Assembly (NCBI RefSeq): GCF_001429625.1
Contig: NZ_LMSU01000001.1
Location: 253,498 to 317,497 of the forward strand
Source: Nocardioides sp. Soil805
GTDB lineage: Bacteria > Actinomycetota > Actinomycetes > Propionibacteriales > Nocardioidaceae
Reading direction: 5' to 3'
Length of the DNA: 64,000 nt
The position numbers and the translations under genes are program-made. Under the pieces are notes generated by a model. The model made no database searches. It was not told the origin of the DNA and was given only the letters and a program-made list of their open reading frames with translations. How positions within the stretch are numbered: the first letter of the stretch is position 1; the number at the start of each line of letters is the position of its first letter. This document shows, piece after piece, positions 37,261-46,096 of this stretch.

Positions 37261-38409
37261 GTGAGCCTGCTCAGCCTCGGCGTCATCGGGACCTCCGCCA
37301 AGGAGAACGAGCACCGCCTCCCCGTCCACCCCGAGCACCTGCCCCGGCTCGCTCCCGAGATCGCCGCGCGGGTCACGCTCGAGCACGGGTACGGCGAGCG
37401 CTTCGGGCGATCCGACGCGGAGCTGGCCGAGCACGTCGCCGGCTTCGCGTCCCGCGACGAGATCATCGCCGGCTCCGACGTGGTGGTCCTGCCGAAGCCC
37501 CAGCACGAGGACGTGGCGAGCATGCGGCCCGGCCAGGTGCTCTGGGGCTGGCCGCACTGCGTGCAGGACCCGGAGCTGACGCAGCTGGCGATCGACCGCG
37601 AGCTGACCCTGATCGCCTTCGAGGCGATGAACCACTGGACGGTCGACGGTCGCTTCGGGCTGCACGTGTTCCACAAGAACAACGAGCTCGCGGGCTACTG
37701 CTCGGTGCTGCAGGCGATGCAGCTCACCGGCATCACCGGCACCTATGGTCGCCGGCTCAGCGCCGTGGTGATCGGCTTCGGCGCCACCGCCCGCGGGGCG
37801 GTCACGGCGCTGAACGCCCACGGGGTCAGCGACGTTGCCGTGCTCACCAACCGCGGGGTCGCCGCCGTCGGCTCCCCCATCCACTCGGTGCTGATCCGCC
37901 AGTTCGACCGCGACCCGGTCGACACGTCCGTGAGCCACGTGATCACCGACCGGGGCCGCGAGCCCCTGGCCGCCTACCTCGCCGAGAACGACATCGTCGT
38001 CAACTGCACGCTCCAGGACCCGGCCGCGCCGCTCACCTACCTGCGCACCGAGGACCTCGCCGCGTTCCGACAGGGCAGCCTCATCGTGGACGTCTCGTGC
38101 GACGAGGGGATGGGCTTCTCGTGGGCCGTCCCCACGACCTTCGACGAGCCGATGTTCGACGTCGCGGACCGGGTGCACTACTACGCGGTCGACCACAGCC
38201 CGTCGTACCTGTGGAACTCCGCGACCTGGGAGAACAGCGAGGCGCTGCTGCCGTTCGTGGAGACGGTCATGTCCGGGCCCGATGCCTGGGACGCCAACGA
38301 GCCGATCAGCCGCGCCATCGAGATCCGGGACGGCCGCATCCAGAACCCCGCCATCCTGTCCTTCCAGGGACGTGCGGCGGAGTACCCCCACCCGGTCGAG
38401 CGGTCCTGA
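37261..38409 (+). CDS. N5-(carboxyethyl)ornithine synthase-like / alanine dehydrogenase family oxidoreductase
   Basis: A 382-residue member of the alanine dehydrogenase/PNT superfamily. The N-terminal part (GVIGTSAKENEHRLPVHPEH) binds the keto acid in this superfamily, FEAMNHW is a distinctive motif of the carboxyethylornithine synthase branch, and a Rossmann fold follows (VVIGFGATARGAVTAL). In lactococci the enzyme couples pyruvate to ornithine with NADPH; the substrate here is unproven. The start is a GTG at 37261 and the gene follows the small basic protein. Confidence 0.78.
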   Translation: MSLLSLGVIGTSAKENEHRLPVHPEHLPRLAPEIAARVTLEHGYGERFGRSDAELAEHVAGFASRDEIIAGSDVVVLPKPQHEDVASMRPGQVLWGWPHCVQDPELTQLAIDRELTLIAFEAMNHWTVDGRFGLHVFHKNNELAGYCSVLQAMQLTGITGTYGRRLSAVVIGFGATARGAVTALNAHGVSDVAVLTNRGVAAVGSPIHSVLIRQFDRDPVDTSVSHVITDRGREPLAAYLAENDIVVNCTLQDPAAPLTYLRTEDLAAFRQGSLIVDVSCDEGMGFSWAVPTTFDEPMFDVADRVHYYAVDHSPSYLWNSATWENSEALLPFVETVMSGPDAWDANEPISRAIEIRDGRIQNPAILSFQGRAAEYPHPVERS

Positions 38410-38416
38410 GGGCTGG

Positions 38417-38944
38417 TCAGTCGACCCAGGCCTCCGCGAGGAGTGCGCGGGTGTCCTCGAGCAGCTGCGGCAGGGTCTTGGTCCCGCCGATCACGGTGAT
38501 GAAGTTGGCGTCCCCCGACCAGCGCGGCACGACGTGCTGGTGCAGGTGGTCGGCCAGCGATCCCCCGGCCGGGCCGCCGAGGTTGATGCCGACGTTGAAG
38601 GCGTGCGGTTCGCTGACGCTGCGGATGGTGCGGATGGCCCGCTGCGTCATCCCCATCAGCTCGGCGGACTCCTGATCGGTGAGGTCCTCGAGGTCGGCGA
38701 CGTGCCGGTAGGGCAGCACCATCAGGTGTCCGGGGTTGTAGGGGTGCAGGTTGAGCACGGCGTACGTCGCCTCGCCCCGCGCCACGACGAGGCTGCCCTC
38801 GTCGTCCCCCTCGGGGATGCGGCAGAAGGGGCAGCCGTCGGCGGTCGTGTCCGAGCGGACGTAGGCCATCCGGTACGGCGTCCACAGCCGGGTCAGGCCG
38901 TCGGGATCCGGCACGGCGGACGTCTCCTCACCGTTGTCACCCAT
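38417..38944 (-). CDS. HIT-family protein, Ap4A phosphorylase-like
   Basis: A 175-residue nucleotide hydrolase/transferase of the HIT superfamily with the triad HLHQHVVPRW. The layout, with CPFCRIPEGDD near residue 38 and LNLHPYNPGHLMVLPYRHV, matches the mycobacterial Rv2613c-type protein, described as diadenosine tetraphosphate phosphorylase; that specificity is inferred. TAGGCT lies six bases before the ATG, so it is leaderless and divergent from the GNAT gene. HIT genes near pgsA and thrS are a conserved actinobacterial arrangement. Confidence 0.92.
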   Translation of the reverse strand: MGDNGEETSAVPDPDGLTRLWTPYRMAYVRSDTTADGCPFCRIPEGDDEGSLVVARGEATYAVLNLHPYNPGHLMVLPYRHVADLEDLTDQESAELMGMTQRAIRTIRSVSEPHAFNVGINLGGPAGGSLADHLHQHVVPRWSGDANFITVIGGTKTLPQLLEDTRALLAEAWVD

Positions 38945-38950
38945 GCCGGG

Positions 38951-38971
38951 AGCCTAGTGGGCCGGTAGGGT
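38951..38971. promoter_or_regulatory. Divergent leaderless -10 elements of the HIT and GNAT genes
   Basis: TAGGCT (minus, 38951-38956) and TAGGGT (plus, 38966-38971) stand nine bases apart in a 33-base gap, each six bases before its start codon. Confidence 0.5.
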
Positions 38972-38977
38972 CCGTTC

Positions 38978-39472
38978 GTGACCCCGGTCCTGCGCCCCGC
39001 CACCGCGGACGACGCCGACCAGGTCGCCGCCGTGTTCCACCGCGGCTGGCACGACGGCCACCGTGGCCACGTCCCGGACGGCCTGACCCAGCGGCGTACT
39101 CCCGAGGCGTTCGGCGCGCGCGTGGCGCTGCGGATCGCGGAGACGACCGACACGACCGTGGCCGAGGTCGACGGCGTCGTGGCGGGCTTCGTCATGGTCT
39201 CGGGGGACGAGGTCGAGCAGGTCTACGTCGACCGGGCGTGGCGCGGCACCGGGCTGGCCGAGGTGCTGCTCGACGAGGCCGAGCGGCAGGTCGCCGAGGC
39301 GGGCCACCCGACGGCCTGGCTCGCCGTCGTGGTCGGCAACGCGCGGGCCCGGTCGTTCTACGCCCGTCGGGGATGGCGCGACGAGGGCGACCTGCCCTAC
39401 GAGGTCGTCGCCCTCGGCGAGCGCTTCACCTCGCCGTGCCGGCGCTACGTCAAGGACCTCGCCCGCGACTGA
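38978..39472 (+). CDS. GNAT-family N-acetyltransferase
   Basis: A 164-residue acetyl-CoA-dependent acyltransferase. It begins with LRPATADDADQVAAVF (beta1-alpha1), has VDRAWRGTGLAEVLL as the motif A acetyl-CoA loop (an R-G-T-G variant of RGxG) and ARSFYARRGWRDEGDL as motif B. The substrate is unknown. GTG start at 38978, leaderless pattern. It converges with thrS across 12 bases. Confidence 0.9.
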   Translation: MTPVLRPATADDADQVAAVFHRGWHDGHRGHVPDGLTQRRTPEAFGARVALRIAETTDTTVAEVDGVVAGFVMVSGDEVEQVYVDRAWRGTGLAEVLLDEAERQVAEAGHPTAWLAVVVGNARARSFYARRGWRDEGDLPYEVVALGERFTSPCRRYVKDLARD

Positions 39473-39484
39473 CGACCGGTGCCC

Positions 39485-41482
39485 TCAGACCTGCTCGCGG
39501 GACGCGACCGCCTGCTGGACGCGGGCGATGGCCTCCTCGAGGGGCACGCCGTTGTCCTGGCGCCCGTCGCGGTAGCGGAAGGACACGGCGCCCTTCTCGA
39601 CGTCGTCGTCGCCGGCGATCATCATGAACGGCACCTTCTGCAGCTGTGCGTTGCGGATCTTCTTCTGCATCCGGTCGTCGGAGTCGTCGACCTCGACCCG
39701 CAGCCCGGCCAGCTTCATCTGCCGCGCGACGTCGTACAGGTAGTCGTTGTGCCGCTCGGCGATCGGGATCGCCTGGACCTGGACCGGCGCGAGCCAGGGC
39801 GGGAAGGCGCCGGCGTAGTGCTCGACCAGCACGCCGAGGAAGCGCTCGATCGAGCCGAACTTGGCCGAGTGGATCATCACCGGCTGCTTCCTGGAGCCGT
39901 CGGCGGCGACGTACTCGAGGTTGAAGCGCTCCGCCGAGGGCTGGTTGAAGTCGTACTGCACGGTGCCCATCTGCCAGGTGCGACCGATGGCGTCGCGCGC
40001 CTGGACCGAGATCTTCGGGCCGTAGTAGGCCGCCCCGCCCGGGTCGGGCACGAGCTCGAGGCCGGTGGCGGTGGCGACGTCCTCGAGGACCCGGGTCGCG
40101 GCGGCCCAGTCCTCGTCGGAGCCGATGAACTTGTCCTTCGAGGCGTCCCGGGTGGAGAGCTCGAGGTAGAAGTCGTCGATGCCGAAGTCGCGCAGCAGGC
40201 TCAGCATGAACTCGAGGAGGTGCTGGACCTCGGCCGGGGCCTGCTCGGGGGTGACGTAGGAGTGCGAGTCGTCCTGGGCGAAGCCCCGGACCCGGGTGAG
40301 GCCGTGGATGACGCCCGACTTCTCGTGTCGGTAGACGGACCCGAACTCGAAGAGCCGCAGCGGCAGCTCGCGGTAGGACCGCTGCCGGGACCGGAAGATG
40401 AGGTTGTGCATCGGGCAGTTCATCGCCTTGATGCGGTAGTCCATCCCGTCCACGTCGAGGGCCGGGAACATGCCCTCGCCGTAGTACGGCAGGTGCCCGG
40501 AGGTGTGGAACAGCCCCTCCTTGGCGATGTGGGGGGTGCCGACGTACTCGAAGCCCTCGTCGATGTGGCGCTGGCGGACGTAGTCCTCCATGGCGCGCTT
40601 GATCACGCCGCCCTTGGGGTGGAAGACCGGCAGGCCGGAGCCGATCTCGTCGGGGAAGCTGAAGAGGTCGAGGTCGCGGCCGAGCCGGCGGTGGTCGCGG
40701 CGCTCCGCCTCCTCGATCCGGTGCAGGTGCTCCTCGAGCGCCTCCTTCGACTCCCACGCGGTGCCGTAGATGCGCTGCAGCTGCTTGTTCTTCTCGTCGC
40801 CGCGCCAGTACGCCGCCGCGCTGCGCATCAGCTTGAACGCCGGGATCCGCTTGGTGGTCGGCAGGTGTGGACCGCGGCACAGGTCGGACCAGGCCGCCTG
40901 GCCGTCGCGACCGATGTTGTCGTAGATGGTGAGCTCTGCCCCCTCACCACTGTCGACCTCGACGCTGGCGCCCTCGGTGTCGGCGGTGCCGGCCCCGCCC
41001 TTGAGGCCGATGAGCTCGAGCTTGTACGGCTCGTCGCGGAGCTCGTTGATCGCGTCGGCGTCGGTGGTGACGCGGCGCTCGAAGCGCTGGTTGGCCTTGA
41101 TGATCTTCCGCATCGCGGTCTCGATCTTCACCAGGTCCTCCGGCACGAACGGGGTCTCGACGTCGAAGTCGTAGTAGAAGCCGTTCTCCACCGGCGGGCC
41201 GATGCCCAGGCGCGCCTCGGGCCAGATCTGCTGCACGGCCTGGGCCATCACGTGCGCGGTCGAGTGCCGCAGGATGTCGCGGCCGTCCTGGCTGCCGATC
41301 TCGACACCCTCGACCTCGTCCCCGTCCTGCAGCACGTGGGCCAGGTCCCTGAGGTCCCCGCCGACGCGGGCCGCGATGACGTCGGCGTCGTCGGAGAAGA
41401 GCTCCCAGGCCTTGGTGCCCGTCGTCAGGGTCTGCTCCTCACGCTGACCAGCGTGGGTGCGGACGACCTTGATCTCGGACAC
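39485..41482 (-). CDS. thrS: Threonine--tRNA ligase
   Basis: Class II synthetase, 665 residues. Domains in order are TGS (residues about 1-65), the editing domain with [11 protein letters not shown] and its second His/Cys box, the catalytic core ([10 protein letters not shown] with the zinc Cys, [11 protein letters not shown]) and an anticodon domain ending near residue 660. The GTG at 41482 is chosen with AAGGAG seven bases upstream; the upstream open frame is not coding. No T-box leader was seen. Confidence 0.98.
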   Translation of the reverse strand: MSEIKVVRTHAGQREEQTLTTGTKAWELFSDDADVIAARVGGDLRDLAHVLQDGDEVEGVEIGSQDGRDILRHSTAHVMAQAVQQIWPEARLGIGPPVENGFYYDFDVETPFVPEDLVKIETAMRKIIKANQRFERRVTTDADAINELRDEPYKLELIGLKGGAGTADTEGASVEVDSGEGAELTIYDNIGRDGQAAWSDLCRGPHLPTTKRIPAFKLMRSAAAYWRGDEKNKQLQRIYGTAWESKEALEEHLHRIEEAERRDHRRLGRDLDLFSFPDEIGSGLPVFHPKGGVIKRAMEDYVRQRHIDEGFEYVGTPHIAKEGLFHTSGHLPYYGEGMFPALDVDGMDYRIKAMNCPMHNLIFRSRQRSYRELPLRLFEFGSVYRHEKSGVIHGLTRVRGFAQDDSHSYVTPEQAPAEVQHLLEFMLSLLRDFGIDDFYLELSTRDASKDKFIGSDEDWAAATRVLEDVATATGLELVPDPGGAAYYGPKISVQARDAIGRTWQMGTVQYDFNQPSAERFNLEYVAADGSRKQPVMIHSAKFGSIERFLGVLVEHYAGAFPPWLAPVQVQAIPIAERHNDYLYDVARQMKLAGLRVEVDDSDDRMQKKIRNAQLQKVPFMMIAGDDDVEKGAVSFRYRDGRQDNGVPLEEAIARVQQAVASREQV

Positions 41483-41612
41483 GGGGTGCTCCTTGCGGTG
41501 GTGGCGTGGCGTGACTGCCGGCTCGGTGAGCGGGCTCCTCGATGCTATCGGCCGGACCGGAGGGGGCTCACCCCGGTTTCGCCGCCCGGTCCCGGCTCGG
41601 CGCGGCCACCAG

Positions 41613-41618
41613 TAGCCT
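41613..41618 (+). promoter_or_regulatory. -10 element for the acyltransferase
   Basis: TAGCCT ends six bases before the ATG at 41625. Confidence 0.45.
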
Positions 41619-41624
41619 GCGCCC

Positions 41625-42215
41625 ATGTCCCGCATGGTGATCCGCCCCCGTCTCGCCCGCGCCGTCCTGCGACTGGTGCGCTGGCGCACCGAGGGGACAC
41701 TGCCCTCCCACGGCATCGTGGTGGGCGCCCCGCACACCTCCAACTGGGACTGGGTCTTCTCGCTGCTCCTCGCCTGGAGCCAGGGCCGACAGCCGCGCAT
41801 CATGGTGAAGCAGGAGTTCTTCCGCGGTCCGCTCGCCCCGGTGATGCGGGCGACCGGCGCGGTGTCCATCGACCGGTCCGACCCCGCCGCCGACATCCGG
41901 GCGCTGATCGAGGAGATCGGGGCCTCCGACGACTTCCTGCTCGCCATCGCCGCGGAGGGCACCCGCAGCCGCACCGACCACTGGAAGTCGGGCTTCTACC
42001 GGCTCTCCCAGCAGACCGGCCTGCCGATCACGCTGGCCTTCATGGACGGACCGTCGCGCACGGTCGGCTCGGGCCCGACGTTCACCCCGACCGGCGACCT
42101 GGCCGCCGACATGGACCTGATCCGCGCCTTCTACGCCGACAAGCACGGCCTGCACCCCGAGAAGCGCACCGAGCCGCGGCTGCGCAACGAGGGCGCTGCC
42201 GGCGACCACACCTGA
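41625..42215 (+). CDS. 1-acyl-sn-glycerol-3-phosphate acyltransferase-like protein (PlsC fold)
   Basis: A 196-residue acyltransferase. The catalytic HxxxxD box is HTSNWD in [14 protein letters not shown], and the glycerophosphate-binding box is AAEGTRSR; both are in family order about 80 residues apart. It lacks an obvious N-terminal membrane segment, as in the small soluble-looking actinobacterial members. Substrate unproven. It converges with the HAD gene with three bases between stops. Confidence 0.88.
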   Translation: MSRMVIRPRLARAVLRLVRWRTEGTLPSHGIVVGAPHTSNWDWVFSLLLAWSQGRQPRIMVKQEFFRGPLAPVMRATGAVSIDRSDPAADIRALIEEIGASDDFLLAIAAEGTRSRTDHWKSGFYRLSQQTGLPITLAFMDGPSRTVGSGPTFTPTGDLAADMDLIRAFYADKHGLHPEKRTEPRLRNEGAAGDHT

Positions 42216-42218
42216 CGG

Positions 42219-42926
42219 CTACGCGCGCCCGGCGATGATCCGCTCCATGGCGGCGATGGAGCGCGTCGTCGACACGTGGTGCACGGCGTGCCAGCCGACG
42301 GCGCGCGCGCCGACCACCCGTTCCACGGTGTCGTCGAGGAAGAGGACCTCCTCGGGTCGTACGCCGAGCCGGTCCGCCGTCAGCGCGTAGACCGCCGGGT
42401 CCGGCTTGGCCAGCCCGACCTCGTGGGAGTAGACGAGCTCGTCGACGACCGCCTCGAAGCCGTGGCACCGCTCCCGCTCCCGGGCCCCCGGGCTGGAGTT
42501 GGACAAGATCGCGGTGAGCCGGTGCGGCCGCTGCGCCACGAACCAGTCGAACAGCGGCTGGTCGAGCGTGCCGACGTACCAGCGCCAGTAGTCCTCCTCG
42601 AGGCCGGCCGCGTCCTCCGGGGTGAGCCCGAGGCGGATGCGCCAGTGGTCCAGCACCTCGGGCCAGGTCACCTCCCCGATCGCCGGGTCCCCGGGCAGGC
42701 CGTCGAGGCGGTCGGCGAACTCGTCCGCCGACAAGCCCAGCCGTGCGGGCCAGGGCCCCGGGAAGACGGTGTCGTCGATCACCTCGAGGACTCCCCCGAT
42801 GTCGAGGACCACAGCCCTGATCGCTCCGCTGCGCTCTGCACGGCTCCACCCTGCCCGACCGGGCCTGGTCCACACCTCTGTGGACCGGACGAGATCACAC
42901 CGCTCGCCGTACGTGGTCGCGGCCAC
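42219..42926 (-). CDS. HAD-superfamily hydrolase
   Basis: A haloacid dehalogenase-like phosphatase of the YihX/epoxide-hydrolase-associated type. Motif I is VVLDIGGVLE, motif II LSNSSP, motif III Lys in AKPDPAVY and motif IV FLDDTVERV; the cap is the four-helix kind. The start is uncertain: the frame is open to a GTG at 42926 (235 residues), but family members begin a few residues before motif I, so the first 20-38 residues may not be translated; other in-frame GTGs are at 42875 and 42812. Substrate unknown. Confidence 0.85.
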   Translation of the reverse strand: MAATTYGERCDLVRSTEVWTRPGRAGWSRAERSGAIRAVVLDIGGVLEVIDDTVFPGPWPARLGLSADEFADRLDGLPGDPAIGEVTWPEVLDHWRIRLGLTPEDAAGLEEDYWRWYVGTLDQPLFDWFVAQRPHRLTAILSNSSPGARERERCHGFEAVVDELVYSHEVGLAKPDPAVYALTADRLGVRPEEVLFLDDTVERVVGARAVGWHAVHHVSTTRSIAAMERIIAGRA

Positions 42927-43009
42927 CGCTGTGCCATGCTGGAGGACAGGCGGGCGACCTCGGGCACACCTGCCGCTCCGGACAGCCCGCTCGCTCGAAA
43001 GGACACGAC

Positions 43010-43393
43010 ATGGACTTCGACTCCGCCAACAAGTCGTGCTCCTTCTGCGGCTTCCAGGGCACGTCCGAGACGCGGTTCGCCGGCGGGCTCGGCGCCATGA
43101 TGTGCGTCGACTGCCTGGAGTTCTACCACCACAAGTTCAGCTCGCCGGAGCGCCTCGAGACCATCTCGCGTCCCCCGTGGGACAAGATGTCCGACACCGA
43201 GATCCTGGCCAAGCTCCCGCTGATCGCCGACACGGCGACGCAGGTCAACGGCTTCCTCGGCGAGTGGGTGCAGATGGCCCGGGAGCGCAACCTCTCCTGG
43301 GCCGAGATCGGCCAGGCGCTCGGTGTGTCCCGCCAGGCGGCCTGGGAGCGCTTCGCCGGCAGCAAGGTGCGCAAGAACAGCAGCACCGCCTGA
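43010..43393 (+). CDS. ClpX-type C4 zinc finger protein with helix-turn-helix
   Basis: A 127-residue protein with two parts. Residues 10-35 hold CSFCGF and CVDC, a four-Cys zinc finger of the ClpX N-terminal kind. Residues about 90-115, LSWAEIGQALGVSRQAAWER, form a helix-turn-helix much like those in sigma factors and MerR-type readers. It has no ClpX ATPase domain. AAAGGA precedes the ATG. A regulatory or adaptor role is an inference; I know of no demonstrated function. Confidence 0.82.
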   Translation: MDFDSANKSCSFCGFQGTSETRFAGGLGAMMCVDCLEFYHHKFSSPERLETISRPPWDKMSDTEILAKLPLIADTATQVNGFLGEWVQMARERNLSWAEIGQALGVSRQAAWERFAGSKVRKNSSTA

Positions 43394-43398
43394 GAAGA

Positions 43399-43443
43399 CA
43401 GTCGTGGGTCGGGCTCACCCCCGTGAAACCCAACCCACGACTG
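43399..43443 (+). terminator. Long hairpin after the zinc-finger/HTH gene
   Basis: CAGTCGTGGGT (43399-43409) pairs perfectly with ACCCACGACTG (43433-43443); the 23-base loop contains a smaller GGG/CCC hairpin. It starts six bases after the stop and ends the transcript, or acts as a dispersed palindromic element. The remaining 140 bases before 43587 hold no gene. Confidence 0.6.
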
Positions 43444-43586
43444 CGTCAAGCATACCCTGACGGACCGGCGCACGTCGTGCAAGTCCGGCGGAGAGTCGTG
43501 GTCAGCACGTTGTTGCCCCGTGGCCGCCCGGCGAGGATGCTCGAGGGTGGGGTCCCCGGTTCGACGACCAGGAAGGGCGCGGACGC

Positions 43587-44378
43587 ATGTGTCGCCTGCT
43601 CGGCTACGTCGCACGGCGCCCGACGTCGGTCGTCGACGTGCTCGGCGAGGACGAGTTCGAGGCCTTCACCGCGCTGACCGCGGTGCACGGTGACGGGTGG
43701 GGCATGGCCTGGCAGGACCCGGACGACCACACCATCCGCCGCCGGACGTCCGCCTCGTCGGCGACCCAGGACCCGGCGTACTCGCGACTGGCCCACCAGT
43801 CGTTGGGCCGGGCCGGCATGCTGCACCTGCGCTGGGCGACCCCGGGGCTCCCGGTGACGCCGGAGAACACGCACCCGTTCGTCGAGGACGGCTACGCGTT
43901 CGCGCACAACGGGCACATCTCGCCGGTCGACCGGCTCGAGGGCCTGCTCACCGAGCGCTCGCGCGCGGCACTGCGCGGCACCACCGACAGCGAGCGGTAC
44001 TTCCGGTTCGTCCTCCAGCACGTCGCCGACCGCGGTGACGACGCCGACGGGCTGCGCCAGGCCCTCGGCGTGCTGGTGCAGCACTTCCCGCGAGCCAGCC
44101 TGAACGCGCTGCTGCTCACCCCCACCCACATGTTCGGGGTGCACATCAACTCGCGGGCGCCCGCGCCGGTCGAGGGCCTGCAGGAGCTCTTCGCCGACGA
44201 CGACGAGATCCCGCCCCGGCACACCGACGACTACTTCGCGATGGACTTCCGGGTCACCCCCGACGCCGTGCACGTCATCTCCAGCGGGATCGACCCCGAG
44301 GGCTGGACGCCCGTGCCCGAGGACACCGCGACGGCGGTCGACCTCGCCACGCTCGAGCGCACGCGCCTCGACCTCTGA
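43587..44378 (+). CDS. Class II glutamine amidotransferase (EgtC/YafJ-like)
   Basis: A 263-residue Ntn-fold protein. The nucleophile is Cys2 (MCRLLGYVA), exposed after Met removal; HGDGWGMAW, LRWATPG, NTHPFVEDG and FAHNGHI are the conserved glutaminase motifs. It is the stand-alone type, like EgtC of ergothioneine synthesis or YafJ, but no other ergothioneine gene is nearby, so the role is open. GGAAGG lies nine bases before the ATG. Confidence 0.9.
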   Translation: MCRLLGYVARRPTSVVDVLGEDEFEAFTALTAVHGDGWGMAWQDPDDHTIRRRTSASSATQDPAYSRLAHQSLGRAGMLHLRWATPGLPVTPENTHPFVEDGYAFAHNGHISPVDRLEGLLTERSRAALRGTTDSERYFRFVLQHVADRGDDADGLRQALGVLVQHFPRASLNALLLTPTHMFGVHINSRAPAPVEGLQELFADDDEIPPRHTDDYFAMDFRVTPDAVHVISSGIDPEGWTPVPEDTATAVDLATLERTRLDL

Positions 44379-44392
44379 GTGCCGGCTCCGGC

Positions 44393-44947
44393 CTACTGCG
44401 CGACCCACTCGGTGAAGCTGCGCGGCTCGCCGAGCCAGTCGACGAGGCCCGTGCTGGTGCCGTCACTGCGGGTGCCGGACACGCGGACGGCCACCCGGAC
44501 CTGCTCGGGCGATCCGATCGCCTCGCGCGAGATCCGCATCCGGACCTGCTCCTTCGCGTAGTCCAGTCGCATCCGGTAGGAGCCGTCCACCGGCGCGCCC
44601 CACAAGCTGTGGCCGAAGCCGTCGGTGTGCAGCAGCTGGTAGTCGGTGCCGTCGAAGTAGCCGCCGACGAAGACGTACTCCGGACCCGCGGCCGACTCGT
44701 CGGTGTCGAGGTAGACCGCGCCGGCCGACCCGGTGCGGAACGAGGGACGCAGGTTGGTGTGGGTGGTGGTGACCACCACGTTGTCGGCGCGGTGGTCGAC
44801 GACGACCGAGCGCAGGTCGACCCCGTGACCGATGTCGGCGGGATCCTCGACGCCGATGGCGTTGGCGCTCGCGGGCGCGAGCTGGGACACGGTCAGGGTC
44901 AGGGCGGCGACCGACAGGGCGGCCGAGCTCAGGATCGTGGTGCGCAT
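44393..44947 (-). CDS. Secreted protein of unknown function
   Basis: A 184-residue exported protein. A signal peptide (residues 1-29, ending APASANA) precedes a mature domain of about 155 residues with alternating hydrophobic residues (YVFVGGYFDGTDYQLL, RMRLDYAKEQVRMRISREAI), consistent with a beta sandwich. No Cys and no known catalytic motif. The ATG at 44947 is chosen for the signal peptide. It converges with the amidotransferase across 14 bases. Confidence 0.78.
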   Translation of the reverse strand: MRTTILSSAALSVAALTLTVSQLAPASANAIGVEDPADIGHGVDLRSVVVDHRADNVVVTTTHTNLRPSFRTGSAGAVYLDTDESAAGPEYVFVGGYFDGTDYQLLHTDGFGHSLWGAPVDGSYRMRLDYAKEQVRMRISREAIGSPEQVRVAVRVSGTRSDGTSTGLVDWLGEPRSFTEWVAQ

Positions 44948-45115
44948 GGGCGTGTTCCGTTTCTCGTGTACTGGCCCCGTCGTGTCGGGGCAGCAGGAGG
45001 ACGCCTGCACGGTGCGCGAGGGTTGCTCGCGACGTCCCACCGGTCTGGACCAGCACCCGGGACCGGTGGGCACCAGGCCTTGAAGCGCGGTGTCCTGGAG
45101 GAGCACGATGACACC

Positions 45116-45229
45116 GTGATCCGACCCGCAGCGGAGGACGACGAGTACGAGGCCTGGCGCGACCTCCAGGACGTGCTCGAGGCCCGCGACGCGGAGTGGT
45201 GGGCCGAGCAGGCCGCCGACGAGGAGTGA
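45116..45229 (+). CDS. Small acidic protein, 37 residues
   Basis: A 37-residue, strongly acidic ORF beginning VIRPAAEDDEYEAWRDLQ with four Trp or Tyr residues. All but two codons end in G or C, a strong coding signal in this genome. The start is a GTG; GGAGGAG lies 12 bases upstream. An ATG at 45108 in another frame gives only three codons (ATG ACA CCG TGA) and overlaps the GTG, so translation could be coupled. Unknown function. Confidence 0.5.
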   Translation: MIRPAAEDDEYEAWRDLQDVLEARDAEWWAEQAADEE

Positions 45230-45250
45230 CCGCTCGCGACCCCACGCAAG

Positions 45251-45285
45251 AGCCCCCGATCCGGCGCTCTCGCGGGTCGGGGGCT
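45251..45285 (-). terminator. Terminator hairpin beside tRNA-Val
   Basis: A 13-base-pair stem, AGCCCCCGATCCG with CGGGTCGGGGGCT (one G-T wobble), and a nine-base loop. It follows tRNA-Val by nine bases on the minus strand and the small acidic ORF by 21 on the plus strand, so it can end both. Confidence 0.75.
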
Positions 45286-45294
45286 GCGTGGGGA

Positions 45295-45369
45295 TGGTGG
45301 GCGATACTGGGTTCGAACCAGTGACCTCTTCGGTGTGAACGAAGCGCGCTACCACTGCGCCAATCGCCC
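45295..45369 (-). tRNA. tRNA-Val (anticodon CAC)
   Basis: The minus strand folds as a complete cloverleaf: acceptor GGGCGAT/ATCGCCC, D stem GCGC/GCGC, anticodon stem CTTCG/CGAAG around TTCACAC, T arm ACTGG-TTCGAAC-CCAGT and an encoded CCA at 45295-45297. The anticodon CAC reads GUG. It lies 22 bases after the PGPGW-type gene. Confidence 0.97.
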
Positions 45370-45391
45370 GCTGTGCGGGTGCCGGGGAACT

Positions 45392-45886
45392 CTAACCCAT
45401 CGTCGCAGGCGACTCGGAATCGCCCTCGCGACGCAGCGCGGCCACGGCCTCGGGCTTGTCGTGGAAGCGCCGGTAGCTGTAGACGATGAGCGCCACGGCG
45501 ATGAACGCGGAGGCGATCTGCGTGATGCCGGTCCACAGTCCGCCGGGAAGCCACCAGGAGTCGGCGAGGGGCCACCAGTCGGGGGCCGGGGGGTAGTAGA
45601 TCCACAGCACGCCGCAGGCCGCCAGCACCAGGGCGCCCAGGACCGAGGCGACGATGCGCGGCCAGGTCTCGACTCCCTCGGCCGCTCCCCGCAGCGCACG
45701 GATGCGGACGGGCTCCACCCGCCGCTCGGCCCAGTCGTACTGCTGGGACAGCAGGGCCAGCCCGGCGAAGATGCCCAGCAGCCCCGGTCCGGGCAGGAAG
45801 ATCGCCGCCACTCCGGCCAGCAGCAGCACCCACCCCAGCGTCTCCAGCACCAGCCGCTTGGCGGCGCCGCCGCCCGGGACGGCCAT
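45392..45886 (-). CDS. PGPGW/TIGR02611-type transmembrane protein
   Basis: A 164-residue membrane protein with about four membrane segments. LPGPGLLGIFAGLALLSQQ YDWAERR carries the PGPG hairpin and DWAERR that mark this family (the fifth position is Leu rather than Trp). A charged C-terminal tail follows. Function unknown. The 210 bases upstream to the ssgA gene contain no further gene I can support. Confidence 0.82.
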   Translation of the reverse strand: MAVPGGGAAKRLVLETLGWVLLLAGVAAIFLPGPGLLGIFAGLALLSQQYDWAERRVEPVRIRALRGAAEGVETWPRIVASVLGALVLAACGVLWIYYPPAPDWWPLADSWWLPGGLWTGITQIASAFIAVALIVYSYRRFHDKPEAVAALRREGDSESPATMG

Positions 45887-46096
45887 CAGGATTTCATCCA
45901 GCGTGTCGGTGCAGGGAAGATGGCATCTGCCTGCTTTGCTGCGCTCACGTGATGACCCTACGGGTACGGCTCAACGTGAGACGTAGCCCACCACGGACTG
46001 GGTCGTTGAACCCACGTCATAGGTCGGTCCCCCCGCCGTCCTACCCACCGAGGGAGGGTCCGTGTGGTCGGGCACCTCGAGAGAGAGTGGAGACAC

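Noticed and set aside
41483..41624. T-box or other riboswitch before thrS
   Set aside because: No T-box sequence, specifier stem or terminator/antiterminator pair could be found; a normal ribosome-binding site is present.
43587..44378. Asparagine synthase or purF-type enzyme
   Set aside because: Only the glutaminase domain is present; there is no synthetase or phosphoribosyltransferase domain.
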